The notes beneath the pieces are model-generated. The model saw only the letters and a list, made by a program, of their open reading frames with translations, searched no databases and was not told where the DNA came from. Of a stretch of DNA of 64,000 nucleotides, positions 44,290 to 56,900 are shown one piece after another; position 1 is the first letter of the stretch, and every line of letters begins with the position of its first letter. Origin of the DNA: Lytechinus variegatus (Eukaryota > Echinodermata > Echinoidea > Temnopleuroida > Toxopneustidae). The translations under genes were made by a program, and so were the position numbers. Where the stretch lies: NCBI RefSeq assembly GCF_018143015.1, contig NC_054751.1, positions 22,892,425 through 22,956,424 on the forward strand, read 5' to 3'.

Positions 44290-44784
44290 CTGCAGAGGAC
44301 ACCAAAGAATACAGAAACGTATGTGAAATTTTTTCATCCTTGACAAATTATTCATAATACATTATCCATAATTTCAGAACACCTTTCCACAATTAAGAAA
44401 ATAGAATAATTATGATATACTGATTTTCAATTCAAGTCATTGTGTGCTTTAAAGAAGGGCATTTTATAAAACATTTTTCACCAAGTGATCAGCTGTTAAT
44501 CAAGATATCTATGATGTTGCAAAATAGTACTGACACAGAATTGTTCTGACAGGTATGTGGGATCATGCCACTGCGCTGAGTCACTAATGTGGTCTGCCCA
44601 CTGGATGCTCAGTGTATGAGGATCCTCTATCATTTGTCACCTTCAAAACTATTTAATGACTCCATTTTGTCTCAAACAGTTTAGGGCCTGTTGCAAAAAG
44701 ACTTATGGTCAAGCATAGCTCAAATGATTCAAATACAACTTGACTTTCAATCAATACAATGTGCATATTAGGGACTTGTACTTG

Positions 44785-45048
44785 ATTGTTTGGATGTAAA
44801 AATTGAAATATTGTATAATTCAAACAATAAAAAACAAAAGAAATAGTGAGTGAGTGACATCATCGACTCTCTCATTTGGATGTAACTGGCTCGTTCATAT
44901 AACTAGTTTGTTAAACATAAGCGAAACTTTGAAATGTCATAACTTTCTTATTTTACATCCGATTTTGATGAAATTTTCAGCATTGTCCTTGTCTGATTTT
45001 TCTCTATTGATTCAAATCAACATTTTTCTGAGGTGAACTTGACCTTTA
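44785..45048. mobile_element. Palindromic DNA element, family 1, half copy
   Basis: Matches the right half of 34178-34646: 'caaacaataaa..aaaagaaatagtgag', 'gacatcatcgact', 'cgattttgatgaaattttcag', 'attcaaatcaacatttttct'. The left half is missing. Confidence 0.7.
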
Positions 45049-45179
45049 ATTACATGTACTAGGAATGGATATGGTACCTCTCATTTTGTCAAATGTAAAT
45101 TTGCCTAATTTTGACATCGTTAATCCATTAACTGGAGCAATTGCAATTAAAAATACAAGTATTGTGTAGCCCAATGAGC

Positions 45180-45835
45180 TTACCATGTTCTATCCTTCAT
45201 AACTCATTCATACATACAGCGAGGAATGGTTTTATGAAACAGAACTTAGGCTTATGTAGTAAAAGGGTTATGAACCCATTCAGCCTGTTACAGTGTATAT
45301 TTTATCCTTCATAATCTCCTTCATAACTTGCAGAGCGTTTTTAAGAAACAGGATCGTGAAGTAAAAAAGGTCATGAACGCACTTATCTTGCCATATTCTA
45401 TACTTCATAAAGTCATTCATAACTTGCCAAATGCTTTTATGAAACAGGATCACGTAGTCAAAAAGGTAATGAAACGCAATTAGCTTGCCATATTCTATCC
45501 TTCATAAAGTCTTTCATAACTTGCCAAATGGTTTTAGTAAACAGAACTTAGGCTCATGTAGTAAAAGGGTTATGACCCCATTCAGCCTGTTACAGTGTAT
45601 ATTCTATCCTTCATAAACTCCTTCATAACTTGCAGAGCGTTTTTATGAAACAGGATCATGTGGTCAAAAAGGTCATAAACACGATTAGCTTGCTATATTC
45701 TATCCTTCATTAAGTCATTCATAACCTGCAAAAGGGTTTTATGAAACAGGCTCATGTGGCCAAACGGTTACATGAACCCATTCAGCTTGCCATATTCTAT
45801 CCTTCTAAAATCTTCCATGACTTGCACTTTGCAGG
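45180..45835. repeat. Tandem array of ~100-bp monomers with a ~300-bp higher-order period
   Basis: About six monomers, each containing 'atattctatccttcataaa.tc.ttcataacttgc' and 'ttttatgaaacag'. The variant 'cattcagcctgttacagtgtat' recurs at about 45277 and 45578, three monomers apart, so the array seems to have spread as three-monomer blocks. Confidence 0.75.
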
Positions 45836-46314
45836 ACCCAATGCTCCTGTAGTCAAGAGTGCTCTGAAAGCTCTTTGACATTCACAATTAAGTCCTCAGT
45901 CATTCGGGTCAAACACAGTATGACACTTAGAGGATTTCTAACCTCCTTGATGATAATTAGAGCATTCATTCTATTTCCTGCCCATCCCACCTGTTGCATT
46001 GGCTGCTCTATATATTCATTTCATTAAATGAACAAACTGAACAGGAAGCTATTGGAATCTGTTATAAAGACCCACGGCACCCATGTGTCCAGAGAATGAA
46101 GTGATTAATAAAGTGTCATCATGAAAACTGTTATCCAGATATTGCCCATATGGATATGGTGTTATTTTATGTGTGTATTTCCCTCTACATGAAAAGAAAA
46201 ACTAGCACATCAATGACGTGGAGCTCATCCGCCATCTCACCACGATTTAACACAAAAGTTAATTTCAGCCCAGTTGACACTGTAGTGAATTATATTGGTG
46301 ACATAAACTGAGGA

Positions 46315-46740
46315 AACAAAATTGAAATTTATGAAGAAATTACATAAAAGAAGCATTTTTTTTGTGATTTATGAATAAATTTTGTATAAATTAGCATAAC
46401 TAATTTTCTAGTCAAAATTTCTAAATTCTGTGTAGAACCTTGGTGAATCTCATGTAGCTCTCAGATGGAACAAAAAAAAAATCAAAATAAGTTAAGAAAT
46501 AAATAAGAATTTCTTAGTGAGTTTTGAAAAATATGCATAAATCAGCATATCTAATGAGTTTCAAAATTCTGCGTTGAAATTTTGTATCCCCACCTAGAGC
46601 TTTCATTTAGAGCAAACAAAATTGAAACTGATCAACAAATGAAGGAGAAAAAACATTTTTTTTGTGATTAATGAATAAATTTTGCATAAATTAGCATAAA
46701 TAATTTTCTAGTCAAAATTTCAAAATTCTGTAAAAAATTA
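46315..46740. repeat. Three ~150-bp direct repeats
   Basis: Units share 'aaattgaaa', 'cattttttttgtgatt.atgaataaattttg', 'ataaattagcata' and 'aattttctagtcaaaatttc'. AT-rich and noncoding. Confidence 0.7.
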
Positions 46741-48161
46741 CCCTTAAGATTATAAGCATATTGAATAACTCATTTGTTCATATCCCTCTCCTAAATCTCA
46801 GAGAAAACGATACGGGAAATATAGCTATTAAGTCATTTGACTCTATCACCCATGACAGACCATGCTTAATAGAGTCACACATAAAGTGACAGCTTACGGT
46901 AAATATTGAATAATCCTATTCTGGTGGAAATTGCGCTTAATAACCAATAAGGAAGAGGATCATAGAATTCTTAATGAGAAAATTACAACCAATTATCCAG
47001 TATGCATCAATATGGATGATAAAGTCTGTGACTATGATGGTATAATATATACTTAATGAGTTAACATTTCTTGTGCTGAGTGAGATGGAGACAACATACC
47101 ACACAACAAAGTTTTCTTGAAGCAGTTAACAATTATTTTTATCCTCATATAAAGATTTTGTAATTTTATAATCAGTATTGACGAGCACAACATTTTGATT
47201 CCTTTTAACATCACTATATTAAAAGTGAATCAATGTGCAAGCAGGTAAAAGAGATAGACTCTCTCAAGTATTCCTGATTATTGCTCATATTTGAATGTCA
47301 CATATCTCATAATTTGGGTCTATTCCATGATGTGGGTACCTGTTTGGTTTGGTTAGTTACGATCACTTGCCTAAATTACCCTACAGCAGGATAATAGAAG
47401 GAAAAAATTGGGGCTCAGGGCAAATTCACCCTGAAAAGCCCATATCAATAGCCCTAGAAAACTAAAAGAAAACCCCTCAAAGTTCCATAGGGTCTAATGT
47501 AAACTGAATTTATAGTGTCACAAATTTGGGCTGTTGAGCTGAAAAAAAGTTAGCTCGGGAAATAAAATTTCTAAATTTTTCCTCTGATCAATACAGATTT
47601 TCGTTTTGCAGTGACTTTTGCACTTACAAAATGTCATGGTAACCTGCTTTGTGGTCACTGCACGCTAAGTCAGTGGGGTGAAACATTAACTGCTTGTCCA
47701 CTATATGGCAAAGATGCTGTTTGAGGGAAACCCAAATTGTCGTCACCAAAAGGTGATATGCTAGGCAAAGTTAGTCAAGTTCAAGCAAGTGTCTTGTACT
47801 GCTTTACTCCACAGCCAATCTTGCTCTGAGCACAGACTATCATAACACATCTATGTAGTATTCTACTAGGCAACGTGAAATATTGAAAAAAAAATTTGAT
47901 CGTGCTGCAGGGTAATTGAATCTGATGATAATTGACCAAACCAAACAGATAACGATATCAGGTAAAAAAATATATGAGGGCCCCTTCATTCCCAATTCCC
48001 TGTACTGTTAAAGCTCATCTGATGTTGCAGAATTAGGCAATGGGTTGTGAAACAGCCCCCTAAAAAATACATTTTTTGCCTGACCTACATAATACAGATG
48101 ATTCGATGTAAAGGGGAAAATGAGTATGGAGAATGTATTTTCGTGAGAATCTATCTCCTAC

Positions 48162-48338
48162 CTCTTGCTGTTGGGATCTCTGCTGTGAGAGAGAGGAATC
48201 CTTCTCCTGCTGGAGCTGGGTCTGGAGACGGTTGATGCGGCCCTCGTAGTCCCGCCGTTTCTCATCCTGGACCTGGAAGATGGTCTGCTCGTTGACCTCC
48301 ATCGTGTCCCGCATCGTCACAAGCTGGTGCTTCATGTC
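48162..48338 (-). CDS. LZTS/N4BP3-like gene, exon 3 (coiled coil)
   Basis: Acceptor TATCTTCCACAG, donor CAAGAG|GTAGGA, 59 codons in phase 0. It encodes DMKHQLVTMRDTMEVNEQT, then VQDEKRRDYEGRINRLQTQL and ends SQQRSQQQE, a continuous heptad pattern that leads into the coiled coil of the last exon. Beyond the donor the frame stays open briefly and then stops. Confidence 0.8.
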
Positions 48339-51300
48339 CTGTGGAAGATAGAATAGAGCGGAGATGGGGGAGAGAGAGGAAGAAGTAGGAACGAGTGAGA
48401 TGACAACAGAAAAAAAGAGCGAGAAAGGGTGAGAGAAGGAGAAAGAGAAGTTGAGAGAGGGAGAGAGAAAGACAAAGGATAAATTTAGAAAACAGAAAAG
48501 AGAAAAGAAAATTGTGATAAAATGGAGAGGTAAGATAAAGCAAGCGATAGTAGAAAGAAGATAGAAAGTAAGAGATAAAATATCAAAATATTTAGAAAGA
48601 GCAAAAAGGGAATAGAAATAAAACAAGTCATACATTGATTAAACAAAATCATAAATAGCACAATACCTCTCTTTTCAAAATGAAAGCACTTCGAAGCCAC
48701 ATAATACACATTCACCACTTGCTGATCCAAAATTCATATAAAAAGCTCCAAATGTGAAAAACTTTTGTAAAAACTGCTCAAACGACTGCAACTCCACAAA
48801 CACAAGAAGCTCCAATTTGCCAAACCAACTTCGGAGAGGATGAATATTCCTCCCGTGTTTCATGAGTCAGAAGAGAGTAATGGAGAGTTTGATTCAAGGA
48901 GCTAACACAGAAGCTTTAATGGTTTGAATTCAATGGGTCTTAAGGAGGAAGACTAGCAGGAAGGTGATGACAGCTGTCAACAGAAAAGCAGCGAGCAGTA
49001 ATCATTTATCATGATGATGTAATGGGTCATGGTAAGATGGTGATAAATGAAAAATGTTTCCATCATTTATTACCTTTACCTATGAATAGATAATTAGCAG
49101 TGGTGTGCCCTAACTTTTTAAATCTTTTATATTCCCCTGAATCTTACATCTATGTTGTACTTCAAAAGTATTGTTGAAGCAGGGCAACAGAATAAGAATC
49201 AAGACTTCTAATAACTTCAAATAAAATTTATAGTTTTTTTAATTCAATATTATTGCATTATTCTTGTAGTTTAAGGTTTTAATAATTCTATTAAAGATGA
49301 GGGAAAATAATGCTTTATTAATATCAGTGGTCTTTAAAGTAATTTAATGCCTATTTGCATTTTTTCAGTAAGTATAGTGGAAATATTATCCTCCTTTCCC
49401 TTTTTACATCATATAGTACTGATAATTCCTATGAATTCAAGTGAACGATAGCATTAACATCTTATTTGAATATCAGTAGATTGCAGGCATTCATTTTTAA
49501 AATCTTATTTCAAGCAAACAAAATATAAAACTAAAATGACTGACTTTTGGTGAACATAAATCACAAACAGATACACAGCAAAAAAGAAACCGCCAATACC
49601 ACAAAAGTGCTCAGAAGTTGCGATATCACAATAATTGGATTAAATCAAACAGCAGGAAAAAGTAACAAAAGTGCAAAGCTAAAAATAATGACCAGTTACC
49701 CAGTGTGATAAAAATATATTAAGAAAAAATATTGACAAAATTTTGCAAACCATAATGAAGCAAATAAAAGCAAATGTTGTTCAAATGGTTTGTTTTGGGG
49801 TTTAAGTTTCAATCAACCTGTATTTGCATCATTAACTTCAAACCTATGGTGTGGAGATGCAGTTTGTCTATTGAGGGGGGGGGGGCTTGTCAGGCAAATT
49901 TTGATGGGAAAGTGCGAAGGAAAACTGCATTTTTGTGCTTGACAGAAGACATTCTTGCACCTCCTGACGATTACCATCAGCTATGCCCCTGCCGTCACAG
50001 ATTGAAGCTGTTTATTTCTGAAAATTTTGTCTGATGAGCTTGCTATGTAATTTAGCAGGTGAAGCATTGTACCCCATAGTACATGGATGTGATGTGCATG
50101 TGACTGAGAGCAGTGAAATCATCTAGATTTAATCCAGAAAATAAATATGATTGGTGAAGCAGTGCATGACAGCAAAAGATCAAAACATTTGAAATAATTC
50201 ACACAACTAACCTGATCATGCTTGTTCTAGAAGAAAATTAATAAAAAGATAAAGACAATGATCTATTTAATAGTTGAAAGACCATTCAATCAATTGTCGA
50301 CAACAAATGAGATGTCAATATTGCAATGATGGAAATCTGTAAACTAATTCATGCACAAATCCAGTGGTTCTATGGTTTCAACTCAAAGGATGCATCCTGC
50401 ATGCAGTATTAATCAACATAATTACCAGAAAAGATTTATTTTACTCCTATGAACTACATCAGACCATCTCAATTATTTTTTACATCACAAGAACATAAAA
50501 TTAGGGTTTCTTTCTTCACCCATACTTCTATAGATTTACAATAATTTGTATTTTTTAGCATAGCCTATAATAAAATAATTTTATGGATATAAACATACAA
50601 ATGATATTCTGGGCTATGTAAAACAAAGAGATACAATTAATAATAACTGATTGTATTTTATATGTGACTGGCCCCCGGTCAGATCATAATGTAAAAATGC
50701 TTGTTACACTGACCATATTCCCACAGATTGTCATCACATTCTTTCTTAAAACCTCAATGCAAATACATACTACCTCATGAGATTGAGATGTGCTATGTTT
50801 GAGTAACAGAACCAAATTCACCTTTTCTTCGTCTATCTCCTCAACAGGCAACATGGTTAAAACGTTGCAAATACAAAAAAATATGGTGCCCACAGGAAGT
50901 GAGAATAAACGATCAGTAGTTGTCAACTTGCACTCCACCGAATCCAGAAAATACAATTCTTTGCTTGGTTCTTGGAGCTCTGTTTCCTGTCTGTAAAATC
51001 CTCTACAACATATCTACAGTGGCACTTTAGTATGTCATCTCTGAGGTGATTAGTCACGCCATTATAAATACACGACGGACTGACTGACTCTCAATCAGAT
51101 GAACATGGATCAATTGATTGTTTGAGGATTGCATAATGGCAAGCTACAAGGTCTAAGGGAGTGTTTCATAAAGCACCTTGTCGCTGACAAACTAGCCCTC
51201 AGCCAATCAGAAGCAAGGATATCTGTAGATTTTAACAGTTGTCAGTGATTCACAAACTATGATGGTCTGGGGAGTGTTTCATGAAGAATCTTCTCAGTGA

Positions 51301-52313
51301 TTTTCACCGACAAACTTGCTCTTAGCCAATCAGATGCAAGGATTTCAGTAGACTATAACAGTTGTCAGTGACAATCACTGATAATCTTGTTACATGAAAT
51401 GCCCCCTTGATGTATAATGGTGATTTGTACTTTGTTAAGGTACAAGGTTTCACTCTGAGGCATTACGAAGGCGTTATCTGCCGTTAACAGTTGTTCTCAC
51501 ATCAGTAAAGTGACACGATGACTGACTGACTCTACAACTGTTGTTTACAAGGATCATTACAAGGATTTGTAGGATAACTTTTTAATATTTACCCCTTATT
51601 TATTTTTATTTACATTTCTAAAATTAAAAGAAAAGGAAAATGTCAAGTTGTAATGTTTCCTTATATACCTTAACAGTAAATGGGGCCCAATGCAAATGAC
51701 CCCAAACTGCAATATCTGAAACAGGTGAAGCATTATGAAAACAGCCGTTTTATTCATTTTTATTAAAACCAACTATATGTAGCTATTATAAAAATTGTTC
51801 AAAGAAGGCTGTTTTCGACTCACTGTATGGCCGCCGCAGAGAAAATATGACCGAGGTATTACTGATTGGTGGGCTAAATAACATTCTAAACTTGATTACA
51901 TAGATAAAGGATTGCGTAAATATTTCCTACTTTATTGACTGCAAGATCCCAAGAAAAGAATTTTCAACAAAAATGTTGCAAAATTCTTGATGCAGGTGCT
52001 TCTGGCCTTTCCATTCAAATTGATAAGTTTTTTATAGATAGTTTTGAAAACTGTCATTTGGGGTGTGTGTGTGTTTATCCATGGCGATGTGAATCTGTCT
52101 GTCTTGTCCATATATGAAACCTGAAGGATTTTTTTAAAGCATTTTATTGGCATTTTTAATTTGACAAGTTTTTCAGATCTGACAACCTTCTTCAACTCTG
52201 ATTGGTTGAGTAGCACAGGTGTTCTATTGCTAATATGGTATGTGTAATAGAGAATATCAGACCAGTCGTTCATGAAACTCTCCCCGGGATCCAGTATTGG
52301 GTATAACTATTAC
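48339..52313 (-). other. Intron of the coiled-coil gene
   Basis: A GA-rich stretch on the plus strand (48355-48480, pyrimidine-rich on the transcribed strand) lies directly upstream of exon 3. An inverted, internally duplicated element is at 51159-51412. Otherwise AT-rich with no recognised exon. Confidence 0.55.
51159..51412. mobile_element. Family-2-like element with an internal ~115-bp tandem duplication
   Basis: The left end GGGAGTGTTTCATAAAGC is approximately mirrored at the right (ACATGAAATGCCCCC). Inside, 'agtgtttcat.aag', 'cagccaatcaga.gcaagga' and 'taacagttgtcagtga' occur twice, about 115-125 bp apart. Confidence 0.6.
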
Positions 52314-52979
52314 CTGAACTTTATTCCTTAGGATCCTATTCTCTTCTGCCAAATCTGATTCCTCAGGTACCGATGAAACCGAGACTGGAGCATAGACATG
52401 GTCTTCCCCGTAGTTCCTTGGCGATGTCAGGTTAGGATGGCTATGTTGCTTAGTGTCCTGCCCATGCGAGGCCACTAGGGGGCGCTGTCCATCTCCAGGG
52501 TACATGGACTGGCTATGGCTGCGGTGACGCCCTCCATTGCCGATCTTCCCGGGGACGGTTCCACTCTGATGGATGTTCGCCCAGCCACCACCGCGGTTGA
52601 TGAAATTCAGAGACTGCGCCTGCTGGAGTTTCTGGTGCAGAGCAGAGCGTTGGGAGGCATCACCCTTGTGGGGGAGCGTGGACTGGTGGTGGCCGTTGGA
52701 ACTATGGTTGCTTTGGTGCCCGTTTGTTCTATACGTCTGCTGCATCGGAGTGATGTCCTGTAGAGACATGGCCTTGGTGGGTGGTTTGCCAAAGTGCTTC
52801 CCGGCAGAGAAACCATGGTTATTGTTGGTCATCAGGATATCAGGAGGATGCGAGTACGTTGCCATGGTATCCGATAACGAGGGAGACTGAGGAGAGATCT
52901 GTTTGTATGTGTCTGTGGGAGAAGTGTTTGGAGATGCAAACCTGACAGCGATGGGTTTGATCAGCTTTTTTTCTTTGGT
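52314..52979 (-). CDS. LZTS/N4BP3-like gene, exon 2 (low-complexity region)
   Basis: Acceptor CCCATTCAG, donor GTTCAG|GTAATA, 222 codons in phase 0. It begins TKEKKLIKPIAVRFASPN and continues through Ser/Pro/His/Gln/Asn-rich sequence (TYRTNGHQSNHSSNGHHQ, HSHPNLTSPRNYG). It ends ESDLAEENRILRNKVQ, where the coiled coil starts. The N-terminal half of LZTS-type proteins is likewise disordered and Ser-rich. Exon GC content is visibly above that of the flanking introns. Confidence 0.8.
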
Positions 52980-53517
52980 CTGAATGGGGGGAAATAGAAA
53001 TATAGCAGTTATTCTATTAAATTGTAAAGAAAATTAAATACATTGTATGGGTATATAAGCAATGCACAATGTTATTCACCAGGCACTGTGACAGGATCTG
53101 AGGCACAAAGTTACAAGATAGATTATACTTTCTGGTTAACCTTATTCAAACATCACAGCTGTTTACTTTAAGCCTAAATATCACAAACAGCCCTTTACTG
53201 ACTAAATGAATCTCTAGATGTAATATGCAGTTCAACCCATTGCTTTCTGACAAAGGCATTGCCATCAAGGAATAAAGATTATGATGATCAAGTTCATTTA
53301 AAATTAGATAAAAGGCATTGATTGATCACTATTAATACCAAAGGATATTTTGATTACTTTTTATTCCTCATTACATTATCTCAGCAATATGCCTTTTAGA
53401 ATCTGTCCCTTAAGAGCAACAAGGACTTTATTTGTGATTTAATTCCTTTCCAGCAGGCAGCACTCTTAAATCTCTGAATGTACCAGCAAGTACAATCTGT
53501 CAACCAAAGGTCTTCAC

Positions 53518-53808
53518 CTTTTCAAGCTTTCCACTAATTGGAGTGAGCTTTGGGGGACCTATCGACTCGGTGTCGTCGTTGGGGGCAGGGGGCTCCTCAA
53601 AGACAGAACTGTTGCTGTTTGTGGTGGTGTCGCTGTAGCCACGGTAACCACTGTCTGCCAGTAGACTGCTGGTGCTACCCATGGTGCCATTGCTGAGGAC
53701 GGTGGTAGGTGATTGGTCGGCCGATGATGGTGGGATGTGAATCAGAGAGGCTTGATGAAGTCCGTACGATGTGGAAGAGGAAGATGTGACCATATCACAC
53801 GCTGCCAT
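53518..53808 (-). CDS. LZTS/N4BP3-like gene, first coding exon
   Basis: Translation should start at the ATG at 53808 (MAACDMVTSSSSTS). The open frame upstream begins with GTG and is preceded in frame by TGA at 53820-53818, so no earlier ATG is possible in this exon. It has 97 codons ending in GKLEK at donor AAAAG|GTGAAG, phase 0. Ser/Thr-rich and acidic: LLADSGYRGYSDTT, VFEEPPAPNDDTESIG. The second codon Ala could allow N-terminal acetylation, but no myristoylation Gly is present. Confidence 0.8.
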
Positions 53809-53845
53809 ACTCAACACTCAACTCAGCCATCGATCAATGGTGTCT
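53809..53845 (-). other. 5' UTR segment with upstream splice acceptor
   Basis: The minus strand shows GATATTTTCAG ending at 53846, a good acceptor, 37 bases before the ATG. It implies at least one noncoding exon further upstream (higher coordinates) that I could not locate. Confidence 0.5.
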
Positions 53846-53860
53846 CTGAAAATATCAATA

Positions 53861-53905
53861 GAAATTGAAATTGAAAATAATTTATTTCTAATTGCAACCA
53901 AACCT
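53861..53905 (-). repeat. Possible LINE 3'-tail relic
   Basis: GAAATT repeats lead into AATTTATTTCTAATTG, the layout of other minus-strand LINE 3' ends here. It lies in the 5' intron of the coiled-coil gene. Confidence 0.3.
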
Positions 53906-56900
53906 TTCCTCTAGGGGATTAATAAAATAAAATGAAAAGAAAATAATGTATGCCAAAATAAATAGACCAGTGGAGGTAAAAGGAAGAAAACAAGATCACA
54001 AGACTAGCAGAAAAAACAGCTTTGAAACTAATCTCATCTTTTCTTTACTAGAAAATCATACAATTCCAGGCAAGTGGAGACTCTCAATCATCATGATCAC
54101 AATCATTGTATGGAATTAGAATGCAAGAGAACCAATTGCATTACATGTCAACACTTCCTACATGTATGCCCCCTTTTCAAACAATCATGGTGTGAAAGGC
54201 AGAGACAATCATGGACAAAACAAATTCTTTCACTCCAGAATCAATAATAATGAAGAAAAAAACAGTCTGAAAACAAGTATGACCAAGATGGACATTTCCG
54301 GATTATTCCATCTCCTCTCCACAATTTTCATTTTTGACATTCTTGAAAAATATTTTTGAGGGAATTATGCTGCAAAAAGTGACAGTTCTCCAGTGTTTAC
54401 ACATACACTTTTAAGCATGCTTTGTTAGTTGAACACTGTGTGTACACAGCTTGATGGGCAAGCATTGCTTAGCATGGCCGATCATGAAGTCATGTCTGGC
54501 AAACAATGGAAAATGACTATTCAAGTCAGGAATATTTATTGATGCTTCCCATGACATATCAACAAGTATATTTGTCTTTTGAAAGATCATTGACATTGTT
54601 TTTATCAAATTTAAATGAGAATTTATCACAGAATTTATCACAAATTCACGATGGTTCTCCTGTGCATATTTATCATTTCATTTATTAGTTTACTGTTTAA
54701 TGTGTTTTTATATTCTAATGAACAGTGAACTGGACAGTGGACACACCCAGTGTAACACTGTAACATGCTTGATATTAATAATGGTGTGATGGTTTCTTTA
54801 AGTGTTTCAAGAGCAAGAGATATGTGTAATTATAAAAAAAAACTACAAGTAAAGACATATATTGCAGAGCAGGATAATGGCTTCATATTATTCTCTCTCA
54901 TTAATATGCCTGTATACATGTACATGTTAAGCGTAGAAGAAAGTGTAGGAAAAAGCATATATGTTGAACTGAATCATTGAATACAATAACAAATCTATCA
55001 AGATTTCCCCCAAACCATCATGGTGAAATAAAATCAGGTGATTTGATGAGGATTGACTCAACTAAAAAACAGTCATTATAACAAGTATAAATGCTTTTCA
55101 ATAAAAAAAAAAAATGTTTTGACTATACCTGTACTTGCATCATAACAGACATGTGATGAGTGTATCCTCCAGAAAAAATGACCTTTTATTTTTGGCAAGA
55201 TCGGCCACTGACTAATAATAACCACATTTCTTTCACTCTGGTGTTATCATGGCCTATTTGATAGCGATACTGTTAAATATTCACCATACAAGTCAATATA
55301 CCAGGTAAAAACCACTTGAATGTTCACCGAATCTCTCCATCTATTCATACTGATCCCAATAATAGGTGGGATTTTCTTTTTCTTTTTTTTTTGGTCTGTG
55401 GTTTAGCGTATACCTTGGCCACACCGCGCCAAAGCTTTTGATCCGATTCAATCTTTTATGATCAGTGTTGCAGTGATATATTTACTTAATATCATTGAAT
55501 TTCACTGGGATTTCCTTGAATACTGTTCAATAAAACAGGGTTATACTGCAGTGATTGTGATGGTTCAAATTATATTGTATTTATATCTTATGACATGGGC
55601 CAATAAGCAAGAAATATTTTAATTTGGCCTAGAATAATTATCAGAATCTTCCACTCCTTAATTCTTTAAATCCCCCCAAAATGAAATATACAACATTCTT
55701 GATCCCTTGCAAAAGAAGTCAGAACTAGAACTAGGACCTTTGTCTTAACATTTGAAAAACTTTGAAATGTTTAATGAGAACCTTAATATTTGTTGTGAGA
55801 TATGAAAAAAAAGAGAACAGAATAGTGTAATGACCAACAAATTAATAATAATTTGAAGTCGTGGGGGATAATTCAATCCACCCCCCCTACCTTTCAACAG
55901 CATGTGGCAATGCAATTTCTGTTTCCATCAGTAAATCTTTATACATTTCTGTAATAAACTCATATGAAAACAAAGCAAAAAATAAGGGAAATGTTTGAAT
56001 AATACTGACCTTTGAGCCCTATTGTATGTTCTGGATTTTAGAATAGTTATTGGCTTTGATCTTTATCAGCACTTCAAATTTCAAGTTGTTGCCAAATGTT
56101 GCCAGTCGGAAAGATGAAATCCATGATTTTTCCCTCCAAGTTTGATTTTGTATTGTGAGCAAATATAATTTCTTTTGAGTTTTTGTTGATCAAATACTAC
56201 ATGTTGCATGTGTAGTCTCTCATCTCTGATGATTTTATTTTAAGTAACAGCTCATAGAATGACACATTTATTGTACATTTCAAAGTTCCAAACAAAATTT
56301 TTCTGGGCCCTCTTTAACATTTCATTTCAAAGCATATCCATTAAATATATCTCCGCAGTTCACAGAAGCATCTTCTGAAATGAAAAGTTGAAAATCATTG
56401 AAATTCACATATTTAGATTGTTAGATTTTGATGATGATAATGATGATGCACAGCATTTGTATAGCGCCATATATCTGTCAGACATTCAAAGGCGCATTGG
56501 AGGAGCCAGCCAATCTGGGTCGCCTAGAAGGGCGTGCACACAGAACTGTGACCCACAGGTCTCTCCTCTCCATTTTCATGGAATGAAGTTACAATTAATT
56601 TCATTAATACTATAATAGAATATTAGTTTCAACGCTCTGGTAACTACAGTCCGTTTTCCATGGTTTGAATTCAATTTTTATTACATAGGAGATTTGTGCT
56701 GAGTATGCATGTCTTTGTTGTTTTTTAAGAGGGGGTGGGGTTGACAAGGAATACTGCTTTTTTAAAATCAAAGTTGGAATAGACAGACTACATCCAGGGG
56801 CTCAAAGGTGTTTGGTTTGTGACTCAATCAATCGGTCTAGGATCTGCAGTCATTTTTAGGTCTAGGGGTCAACAACGAAGCGTTCTTGACCTTGTTTGCA

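Larger units (their letters stand above)
44290..48161 (-). other. Intron of the coiled-coil gene with repeats
   Basis: GT...AG intron between coding exons 3 and 4. It holds a truncated family-1 element (44785-45048), a tandem repeat block (45180-45830) and AT-rich ~150-bp repeats (46315-46740). No further exon was convincing. Confidence 0.6.

Noticed and set aside
48262..48543. Minus-strand Ser/Phe/Leu-rich frame beside exon 3
   Set aside because: Created by the pyrimidine-rich intron tract upstream of the exon and by reading the exon in a wrong frame.
53809..53817. Start of the coiled-coil gene at 53817
   Set aside because: The codon there is GTG, with an in-frame TGA just before it. The first ATG in frame is at 53808.
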